Source of the DNA: Chitinophaga lutea | GTDB taxonomy: Bacteria > Bacteroidota > Bacteroidia > Chitinophagales > Chitinophagaceae | Length of the DNA stretch: 64,000 bases | Direction: 5' to 3' | Assembly: GCF_003813775.1 (NCBI RefSeq) | Contig: NZ_RPDH01000001.1 | Location: forward strand, 1,550,001 to 1,614,000 | In this document: in pieces, positions 8,146 to 15,586 of the stretch | Position numbering within the stretch: position 1 is the stretch's first letter | How the letters are laid out: each line of letters begins with the position of its first letter | Made by a program: the position numbers and the translations under genes | Notes under the pieces: generated by a model | What the model saw: only the letters and a program-made list of their open reading frames with translations | Told to the model about the DNA's origin: nothing | Databases searched by the model: none

Positions 8146-9191
8146 CGTACGAACAACTCATGCAGGCACCGCAGCACCTGCTGCTGAAATGCATCAGCGG
8201 CAGCAATGCGTACAATCTCAACATTCCCGGGTCCGACATCGACTACAAGGGCGTGTTTGTGCTGCCACGGCAGGAATTGTACGGCATGCATTACACACCC
8301 CAGGTGTCGAATGAAAGCAACGACGAGGTGTACTATGAAGTAGGACGGTTTGTTGAACTGCTCTGCAAAAACAATCCCAATATCCTGGAACTGCTTAGTA
8401 CGGATACAGATGCAGTATTGTTCCGGCATCCGTTGATGGACCTGATCCGACCGGAAGATTTTTTATCGAAGCTTTGCCTCGATAGTTTTGCCGGTTACGC
8501 CAAAACACAAATCAAAAAGGCGCGGGGGCTGAACAAAAAAATCAACCGGCCCATCGGGAAAGCACGCAAATCTGTGCTTGATTTTTGTTTTGTGCAGGAA
8601 GGAACAGGCACTCTTCCCCTGCAGGAGTGGTTGGACAAAAAAGGCCTGCGGCAGGAAAAATGCGGCCTTACACAACTGTCCCACTTCCGCGACGGCTATC
8701 TCGTTTATGCCGCCGGCAACGGTATCGTCAGCAGCGATGCAGCCAACGACGTATCCCTCAGTCCGATTTCCAAAGGCGAGCCGCCACTGGCTGTCATGCA
8801 TTTCAATAAAGACGGGTATTCCGTGTACTGCCGCGAGTATCGCGAATACTGGCAGTGGATGGACGAGCGGAACGACCTCCGCTATGAGCAGGCGCTGGCG
8901 CACGGTAAACAGTACGACGCTAAAAACATGATGCATACCTTCCGGTTGTTGAATATGGCACTGGAGATCGCCACCCGCGGGGAGGTGATCGTGCGGCGGC
9001 CCGACCGCGACTTTTTGCTACGGGTTCGCAGTGGAGAATTTGAATATGAAGCGCTGATGGCCATGGTAGAAGAAAAAACCGAACAGATCGACCGTGCGTT
9101 TGCCGCATCGCCGCTGCAGGCGGCACCCGATGAGCAACACGCCGAAAAAATCCTGAGACAAATACGTACAACATTTTATGAGAACAGATAA
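8142..9191 (+). CDS. RlaP-like nucleotidyltransferase of the RNA-repair operon (second copy)
   Basis: The 349-residue product is a second, diverged pol-beta-type nucleotidyltransferase. The core motif reads GSNAYNLNIPGSDIDYKG at about residues 20-37, again with Gly-Ser and Asp-x-Asp. It is about 100 residues longer than the upstream paralogue, with an extra central region including the basic KKARGLNKKINRPIGKARK. It sits between the first nucleotidyltransferase (4-bp overlap) and Pnkp (14-bp overlap). Having both a short and a long version suggests distinct steps or a heteromeric enzyme; that is inference. Confidence 0.85.
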   Translation: MTYEQLMQAPQHLLLKCISGSNAYNLNIPGSDIDYKGVFVLPRQELYGMHYTPQVSNESNDEVYYEVGRFVELLCKNNPNILELLSTDTDAVLFRHPLMDLIRPEDFLSKLCLDSFAGYAKTQIKKARGLNKKINRPIGKARKSVLDFCFVQEGTGTLPLQEWLDKKGLRQEKCGLTQLSHFRDGYLVYAAGNGIVSSDAANDVSLSPISKGEPPLAVMHFNKDGYSVYCREYREYWQWMDERNDLRYEQALAHGKQYDAKNMMHTFRLLNMALEIATRGEVIVRRPDRDFLLRVRSGEFEYEALMAMVEEKTEQIDRAFAASPLQAAPDEQHAEKILRQIRTTFYENR

Positions 9192-11724
9192 CCACACTTT
9201 ACATATACCCGACATGAGCCTGGTACTGCTGATAGGCGCCTCCAGCTCCGGGAAATCCTCATTCGCCAAAAAACATTTCCTGCCGTCGGAAGTCGTATCC
9301 TCAGACGCCTGCCGCGCTATGGTCAGCAACGATGAAAACTCGCTGGCTGCATCTACCGACGCTTTTGAGCTGGCGCGGTTTATCGTGGGCAAGCGCCTTA
9401 AAAACGGTCTCACAACGGTGATCGATGCCACGAATGTGCAGGAAGAAGCCCGGAAAGAATGGGTGCAGCTGGCCCGGCAATACCATGTATTACCCGTTGC
9501 TATCGCATTTAACCTGTCCGAAAAAATCTGTACGGAACGCCACGCCGCCCGTACAGACCGGAGTTTTGCCGGCCATGTGATCCCCCGGCAGATCGTGCAG
9601 CTGAAAAGAAGCCTCCGCCGTTTGAAGCTGGAAGGCTTCCGGCAGGTGCATGAATTCAAAAGGCCCGAAGACGTGGAACAGGTGACAGCCATCGTACGCG
9701 ACCCGCTTTACAACAACCGCAAACACGAAACCGGCCCCTTCGACATCATCGGCGATATTCACGGCTGTTATACCGAACTGGTGCTCCTCCTGCAAAAGCT
9801 CGGCTATGCACCAAACGCCGAAGGGCGCTGGCAGCACCCGGAAGGCCGGAAACCCGTGTTTCTCGGCGACCTTGTGGACCGCGGGCCAGACAGCCCGGCA
9901 GTTCTGCGCCTCGTCATGGATCTCGTGCAGTCAGGTCTTGCATTATGTGTGCCCGGTAACCACGACGTCAAATTGCTTCGCTGGCTGAACGGCAAGCAGG
10001 TGCAGATCAACCACGGGCTTCAGCAAACAGTGGCGCAGCTTGCAGAACAGCCTGCCGCTTTCCACGAAGAAGTAAAAAGGTTTATTGACGGACTGATCAG
10101 TCACTATGTGCTCGACGACGGCAACCTGGTGGTAGCGCACGCCGGCCTGAAAGAAGAGATGCATGGCCGCGGCTCCGGCAAGGTGCGCGAGTTTTGTTAC
10201 TATGGAGAAACAACCGGCGAAATAGATGAGTTCGGCTTACCCGTCCGGTACAACTGGGCATCCGAATACAAGGGCAAAGCCATGGTCGTATACGGGCACA
10301 CGCCTGTGCCTGCGCCCCAATGGCTAAACCGCACGATCGATATCGATACCGGCTGTGTATTCGGCGGCAGCCTTACCGCGCTCCGCTATCCCGAAAAGGA
10401 ACTGGTGCAAGTGCCCGCGCTGCAGGTCTACTGCGAACCGGTGCGGCCGCTGCTGCCTCCTGAGCCGCAGCTGAACCTTCAGCAACAGCATGATGATGTA
10501 CTGGACATCGCAGACTATTCCGGCAAACTGCATATCGAAACCCGGTTCGGGCATAACGTCACCATCCGCGAAGAAAACGCCATTGCCGCCATTGAACTGA
10601 TGAGCCGGTTCGCCATTAATCCCAAGTGGCTGATCTATCTGCCGCCCACCATGAGCCCCGCAGAAACCAGCAAACTGCCGGATTACCTCGAGTATCCATC
10701 CGAGGCGTTTGACTATTTCCGCGGTGTAGGCGTAACAAAAGTGGTGTGTGAAGAAAAACACATGGGCTCCCGCGCTGTGGTGATTGTGGCGAAAGGTGAA
10801 AAAACCGTTGAATCAACCTTCGGTATCCGCAACGAAGGAATCGGCGTGATATATACCCGCACCGGCAGAAGTTACTTTACTGATAAACCCACGGAGCAGG
10901 CATTGCTCCAGCGGTTGAATGAGGCGCTGCATACATCCGGCTTTTATGAGAAATTCGATACGGACTGGGCATGCTTTGACTGTGAACTGATGCCCTGGAA
11001 TGCAAAAGCGCGAACGCTGCTCGAAACGCAATACGGCGCCACCGGAGCCGCCGCTTCCCATGCACTGGCGGCTGCCACTGCCGCACTGCAACAAAACAGC
11101 GAAACTGCCCGGCTGCTAGAAAAATATACGCTACGGCAGCAGCAGGCACATCAATTCATCGATGCTTACCGGCAATACTGCTGGCCGGTTAATGCGCTGG
11201 AAGATTACAAACTGGCCCCGTTCCACATACTGGCCACGGCCGGTAAAAACTGGCTGTCGCAGCACCATGAATGGCATATGGAGCACATCGCGGCAGTGGC
11301 TGCCGCCGACCCCGGCATATTACTGGCCACTACTGCTAAAACCGTGCATCTGAACGACCCTGCCGATGTTCAGGAGGCTATTGACTGGTGGACTGCATTG
11401 ACGGAAAAAGGGGGCGAAGGCATGGTGGTAAAACCCTTTGATTTTATTCATCAGCATAACCGGGGCATTGCCCAGCCGGCCATAAAAATCAGGGGAAGGG
11501 AATACCTGCGCATCATTTACGGTCCCGAATATACCACACCCGAACACCTGCAGCGCCTGAAGGCACGCGGGTTGTCGCTCAAACGTTCGCTCGCCCTGCG
11601 TGAGTTTGCGCTGGGTGCGGAAGGGCTGGAAAGGTTTACCGCCAACGAGCCGCTGCGGCGCGTTCACGAATGTGTGTTTGGCGTGCTCGCTTTGGAAAGC
11701 GAACCGGTAGATCCTCGTTTATGA
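9178..11724 (+). CDS. pnkp: Pnkp polynucleotide kinase-phosphatase-ligase
   Basis: This 848-residue trifunctional enzyme heals and seals broken RNA. The N-terminal 5'-kinase has the P-loop GASSSGKS at residues 20-27. The central metallophosphatase (about 186-430) shows GDIHGCY, GDLVDRG and GNHD and removes 2',3'-cyclic or 3'-phosphate. The C-terminal adenylyltransferase has the nucleotidyl lysine in EEKHMGSR near residue 526, with EGMVVKP downstream. Length and domain order match bacterial Pnkp. The ATG at 9178 overlaps the upstream gene by 14 bp; an internal ATG at 9214 (MSLVLLIG) is an alternative start. Its end overlaps the convergent gene by 6 bp. With Hen1 it forms the known Pnkp-Hen1 repair system, active against ribotoxin-cleaved tRNA. 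Confidence 0.96.
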   Translation: MRTDNHTLHIPDMSLVLLIGASSSGKSSFAKKHFLPSEVVSSDACRAMVSNDENSLAASTDAFELARFIVGKRLKNGLTTVIDATNVQEEARKEWVQLARQYHVLPVAIAFNLSEKICTERHAARTDRSFAGHVIPRQIVQLKRSLRRLKLEGFRQVHEFKRPEDVEQVTAIVRDPLYNNRKHETGPFDIIGDIHGCYTELVLLLQKLGYAPNAEGRWQHPEGRKPVFLGDLVDRGPDSPAVLRLVMDLVQSGLALCVPGNHDVKLLRWLNGKQVQINHGLQQTVAQLAEQPAAFHEEVKRFIDGLISHYVLDDGNLVVAHAGLKEEMHGRGSGKVREFCYYGETTGEIDEFGLPVRYNWASEYKGKAMVVYGHTPVPAPQWLNRTIDIDTGCVFGGSLTALRYPEKELVQVPALQVYCEPVRPLLPPEPQLNLQQQHDDVLDIADYSGKLHIETRFGHNVTIREENAIAAIELMSRFAINPKWLIYLPPTMSPAETSKLPDYLEYPSEAFDYFRGVGVTKVVCEEKHMGSRAVVIVAKGEKTVESTFGIRNEGIGVIYTRTGRSYFTDKPTEQALLQRLNEALHTSGFYEKFDTDWACFDCELMPWNAKARTLLETQYGATGAAASHALAAATAALQQNSETARLLEKYTLRQQQAHQFIDAYRQYCWPVNALEDYKLAPFHILATAGKNWLSQHHEWHMEHIAAVAAADPGILLATTAKTVHLNDPADVQEAIDWWTALTEKGGEGMVVKPFDFIHQHNRGIAQPAIKIRGREYLRIIYGPEYTTPEHLQRLKARGLSLKRSLALREFALGAEGLERFTANEPLRRVHECVFGVLALESEPVDPRL

Positions 11725-13140
11725 TTTGATTTTCCTGTACACCATCGTATCCGTGGCCAGCACCGGCAAGTGATACCCGCCGGTATCGATACGCGCGTGC
11801 GGCATGCTCTTTTGCAATGCCAGCGCTTCCGCCGGCGTTACCGCGCTTTTGTACAAATACAGCTCCCGCAGCGTTTTGTTTTTCTGAAGGGCCTGTACGC
11901 CTTTGGCGGTTACCTTGGTGCCCACGAGGTTCAGGTACATCAGTGTTTTGCTGCCTGCCAGCGTTTGCATTCCGCCGTCGCTCACCCGGGTGTTTTCCAG
12001 CTGGAGGCGTGTCAGGCGGGGCAATTGGGCGATCGCTTTCAGGGCGGTATCGCTGATTTGTGTATTGGATAATTTCAACCAGGCGATCTGCGATTTCAGG
12101 GGCAGCAGTAACTCCGCTTCCTTGTCACCGAATTGCGTGGCATTGATGGCGTTGATCATCACATAACCGCTCTGCGCCGCTACGGGCATCACTTTCACGC
12201 CAATCGCTTCCAGCGCCTGCACGGCCTGGGCCGACGGGGGACTGGTTTCTTCTTCCGGTATGAATGGGTTGCTTTCGCCGCCGTGCGAGGGTTGTAGCGA
12301 TTCCAGCACCAGCTGTATGCGCGGGGATTTGTGCAGTTCCTTTACCGTGGCGGTGGCGGAAGCGCCTTCCGCTATCCACCAGTAAATGATTTCGAGCTGC
12401 TGCGGGTTCAGTTGCGGTTTACCTTTGGGCGGCATGCGCTTGTCATCGTCTTCCGACAGCACGAGGCGTTTGTACAGTTCGCTCATTTCGGGCAGACTGT
12501 CTTTCACCACCGGCCCGTTTTCACCGCCGGCCTCGATGTGTTTCATCCCGTCCAGCCGCAGGCCGCCTTTTAGTTTTTGTTCGTTATGACAGCCATAACA
12601 TTTCTGTTCGAGGATAGGCTGCACCAGGTGCTCATACACTTTCATGTCTTCCGGCTTACCTGCGAAGGCCGTTGCAGCAACTTTCTTTTTGCCGATGGGC
12701 ATGGCGGCGGTGAGATAGTCGTCGCCGTGCGTCAGCGAGCCGCCGTAGTGGCCGGCGGCGGAGAGCAGCACGATCATCAGTGCCGATACCGGCAGCCATG
12801 CTTTCTTCAGTAGCGAGTATTTTCTTAATACGCACAGCAGTACCGATATAACGGCTACGCCTATGCCCATCCACATGTGGAGGTCGAGCGCCTTTTCATC
12901 GTACCCGCCGGAAGCGGAGAGCAGCCATCCAGCCACGCAGGCGGCGATGGCGGAGAGGGCGCCGAATATCAATACAGGCAGCACCGCCGCACCGAGCACG
13001 GCCAGCCGCCTGTTTTTGCTGAGTATTTCCAGTATAAACGCCACCATCAGCATACCGATGGGCAGATGCACCAGCAGGGGGTGAAAACGTCCGATAAACA
13101 GTCCCCAGCCTGCCTGCGAAACTTCCAGTGAACAAATCAT
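11719..13140 (-). CDS. Membrane cytochrome c / LRR protein (DUF2231 plus PSCyt1-like)
   Basis: The 473-residue product begins with four membrane segments (about 15-140) of DUF2231 type, containing HPLLVHLPIG. A periplasmic haem-c domain follows with CYGCH at 181-185 and a downstream MPPKGKP methionine. The C-terminal third holds leucine-rich repeats (LKLSNTQISDTALKAIAQLP and similar). This architecture occurs with PSD1/DUF1501 proteins in Planctomycetes and Bacteroidota and suggests electron transfer linked to an exported oxidase or dehydrogenase. It is the last gene of a four-gene minus-strand operon, joined by a 4-bp ATGA overlap to the gene upstream. Confidence 0.85.
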   Translation of the reverse strand: MICSLEVSQAGWGLFIGRFHPLLVHLPIGMLMVAFILEILSKNRRLAVLGAAVLPVLIFGALSAIAACVAGWLLSASGGYDEKALDLHMWMGIGVAVISVLLCVLRKYSLLKKAWLPVSALMIVLLSAAGHYGGSLTHGDDYLTAAMPIGKKKVAATAFAGKPEDMKVYEHLVQPILEQKCYGCHNEQKLKGGLRLDGMKHIEAGGENGPVVKDSLPEMSELYKRLVLSEDDDKRMPPKGKPQLNPQQLEIIYWWIAEGASATATVKELHKSPRIQLVLESLQPSHGGESNPFIPEEETSPPSAQAVQALEAIGVKVMPVAAQSGYVMINAINATQFGDKEAELLLPLKSQIAWLKLSNTQISDTALKAIAQLPRLTRLQLENTRVSDGGMQTLAGSKTLMYLNLVGTKVTAKGVQALQKNKTLRELYLYKSAVTPAEALALQKSMPHARIDTGGYHLPVLATDTMVYRKIKS

Positions 13141-14090
13141 TTGCCGTACCGCGCTTTTAAGAGTTTCATCATATGTACATTAATATCCCATTGGTTGGCC
13201 ACCGGCTGGCGGGTATAGGGCAATGCGGGCATATAGTCCACCGGCCCGAATTCCGTGAGCACGGTCATCACCTCCCCTTTGGCCTTCTTCTGCCGGGCGA
13301 TCTCGTCCCACCAGGCAAAGTGCGCCTTCACAGTGGATTCCCATTCCGGCGCGCGCGGGTCGTTTACCTGCGGGCCTTCAGGATGGCCGATGCGGGCGTG
13401 GATGTGACCTGCGCGGGCAAGCGCCATGGCAACCGTTTCCTGCTGATCCTGCAACAGCGATTCATGCACGTTGCACCAGTGCGAAATATCCAGCGTGAGC
13501 CGCAGCGCGGGCTGTGTTTCGATGAAGCGGCGGGTGACGTGCGCTGCGAACATCATGCGCGACCGGTGCGTTTCATGACACACCATCACTCCGCTTTGTT
13601 GCGAAATGCGTGTGGTCATCTCGATCAGCTTTGTATTCTGCTCAAACGTAAAATAATCTTTGCCGGAGTGACAGTTAATATAGAGCGGGCGCTGCCGTTG
13701 CTGTGTGGCGGCGGCTTTCACAGCCGCTTCAAATTGTTCCGCGTGTTTGGCGAAATCGCTGCTGCCGCTGCCGCAAAGGAAGCCCACTTCCATCTTGTGT
13801 TTCGCCAGCGCGTTGAACAATGCATCCTGGCCGGCGGCATCACCGGGCCACCAAACTTCCATGCCGTCGTAGCCGGCATCTTTGGCGCGTTTGAGGAATT
13901 CGTCGTGTGTGCCGGAGAAACCCCAGTTGGTGGCCAGCACCACCAGCCGGAAACCGTCTGCCGCAGCCGGCGCAGGCGCGGACGCCGGTGCAGTATCGGG
14001 ACTGTAGCTGAAAGCAGGCAGGGAAGGCAGAAATGCGGTAGCGCTCATTGTAGCGGATTGTTTGAGAAAATTTCTCCTGTTCAGTTGCAT
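13137..14090 (-). CDS. Tat-exported sugar phosphate isomerase/epimerase-like protein
   Basis: This 317-residue TIM-barrel protein of the xylose-isomerase-like (AP endonuclease 2) superfamily carries a twin-arginine signal, LNRRNFLKQ at residues 3-11, so it should act in the periplasm. Metal-site-like patches include CHETHRSRM, LDISHW and HIHARIGHPEGPQ. Periplasmic members often act on sugars in polysaccharide or cyclitol catabolism; the substrate here is unknown. It is third in the operon with DUF1501 and PSD1 proteins. Confidence 0.87.
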   Translation of the reverse strand: MQLNRRNFLKQSATMSATAFLPSLPAFSYSPDTAPASAPAPAAADGFRLVVLATNWGFSGTHDEFLKRAKDAGYDGMEVWWPGDAAGQDALFNALAKHKMEVGFLCGSGSSDFAKHAEQFEAAVKAAATQQRQRPLYINCHSGKDYFTFEQNTKLIEMTTRISQQSGVMVCHETHRSRMMFAAHVTRRFIETQPALRLTLDISHWCNVHESLLQDQQETVAMALARAGHIHARIGHPEGPQVNDPRAPEWESTVKAHFAWWDEIARQKKAKGEVMTVLTEFGPVDYMPALPYTRQPVANQWDINVHMMKLLKARYGK

Positions 14091-14093
14091 AGA

Positions 14094-15581
14094 TTAGCTG
14101 ATAATGTCTTTTATGACATGCCCGCCCACGTCTGTGAGCCTGAATGGCCTGCCCTGGAAATGATAGGTGAGTTTTTCGTGATCGAAACCGAGTTGCTGCA
14201 GGATGGTGGCATGTATGTCGTGCACCGCTACCTGGCCTTTGACAGCGCTGAAGCCGATCTCATCGGTTTCGCCATAGGTAAAGCCTTTGCGGATACCGCC
14301 GCCGGCCATCCACATCGTGAATGCTTCGGCATGGTGATCGCGGCCCATGAACGGCATTTCTTTGCCTTCGCGGTTTTCCTGCATGGGTGTACGGCCGAAT
14401 TCGCCGCCCCATACCACCAGCGTTTCATCGAGCAGGCCGCGTTGCTGCAGGTCGAGCAGCAGGGCCGTGATGGGTTTGTCGATTTCGCGGCATTTGTTGC
14501 GCATGCCGATGTCGACCGCCGTATTTTCGTCGGTGCCGTGTGCATCCCATCCCCAGTCGAACAACTGCACGAAGCGCACGCCTTTTTCCACGAGCTTGCG
14601 GGCGAGCAGGCAGTTGTTGGCGAAGGATTCCTTGCCGGGCTGCGTGCCGTACAGTTCGTGGATATACGTAGGTTCGTCGCTGATATCCATCACACCCGGA
14701 ACCGAAATCTGCATTTTATACGCCAGTTCGTATTGCGATATACGGGAAAGGGTTTCCGCATCGGAAAACGCCTCATATTCCAGCTTATTCACTTCATTGA
14801 TGGCCTGGATGGATTGGTAGCGAAGGTCGCGGTCCATTCCCTCCGGATCGGTGATATAGAGCACCGGATCGCCTTTTGAGCGGCATTGCACGCCCTGGTA
14901 AACGGAAGGCAGGAAACCGCTGCCCCACACGCTTTTACCGGCATCGGGCGTTTTACCGCCCGAGGTCAGCACCACAAACCCGGGCAGGTTGCTGTTCTCG
15001 GAACCGAGGCCGTACGTTACCCAGGCCCCGATGCTCGGCCGCCCCAGGCGGGCGCTGCCGGTATGCATAAAGAGCTGCGCGGGACCGTGGTTGAACTGAT
15101 CGGTTTGCACCGCTTTCAGGAAACTCACGTCGTCTACCATCCCGGAAAAGTGCGGCATATAATCAGATACCCAGGCACCCGATTCGCCGTACTGTTTAAA
15201 ATTCGCCTGCGGCCCGAGCATCTTGGGCACGCCGCGGATGAAAGCGAACTTCTTCCCTTCCAATATCGATTGCGGGCAAAGCTGGTTGTGCAGCTTCTGC
15301 AGCTCCGGTTTATAGTCGAACATTTCGAGCTGCGACGGCGCGCCGGCCATATGCAGGTAAATCACGCTGCGGGCGCGGGCGGCAAAATGAGGAGCGCGCG
15401 GTTCGAGCGGATTGAGGCTTTGCGCCATGCCGCCGCTTTTGGAAGAAAACAGGTTACAGCTTCCCAGCAGGGAAGTGAGCGCCGTAGCGCCAAGGCCCGT
15501 TACACAGTTCTGCAGAAAATGCCGGCGGGAAAAATACCGGGCGGCCTGTTCGTTTGCTTCTTTTATCAGTTTCTCTGCCAT
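14094..15581 (-). CDS. DUF1501 (sulfatase-like fold) Tat-exported protein
   Basis: The 495-residue protein belongs to DUF1501, a family distantly related to alkaline phosphatase/sulfatase-type enzymes. A twin-arginine signal FSRRHFLQN is at residues 17-26. Family-typical patches include HMAGAPSQLEMFDYKP, FNHGPAQLFMHTG, GWDAHG and WGGEFGRTP. Biochemistry of the family is undefined. It is almost always encoded beside a PSD1/DUF1553 protein, as here (5-bp gap), which suggests one exported complex. Confidence 0.93.
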   Translation of the reverse strand: MAEKLIKEANEQAARYFSRRHFLQNCVTGLGATALTSLLGSCNLFSSKSGGMAQSLNPLEPRAPHFAARARSVIYLHMAGAPSQLEMFDYKPELQKLHNQLCPQSILEGKKFAFIRGVPKMLGPQANFKQYGESGAWVSDYMPHFSGMVDDVSFLKAVQTDQFNHGPAQLFMHTGSARLGRPSIGAWVTYGLGSENSNLPGFVVLTSGGKTPDAGKSVWGSGFLPSVYQGVQCRSKGDPVLYITDPEGMDRDLRYQSIQAINEVNKLEYEAFSDAETLSRISQYELAYKMQISVPGVMDISDEPTYIHELYGTQPGKESFANNCLLARKLVEKGVRFVQLFDWGWDAHGTDENTAVDIGMRNKCREIDKPITALLLDLQQRGLLDETLVVWGGEFGRTPMQENREGKEMPFMGRDHHAEAFTMWMAGGGIRKGFTYGETDEIGFSAVKGQVAVHDIHATILQQLGFDHEKLTYHFQGRPFRLTDVGGHVIKDIIS

Positions 15582-15586
15582 GATAC

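Noticed and set aside
13173..14879. 568-residue open frame on the plus strand
   Set aside because: It lies antisense to the isomerase-like and DUF1501 genes, whose families are clear; the frame is His/Arg-rich and has no motif. High G+C codon use leaves such shadows open.
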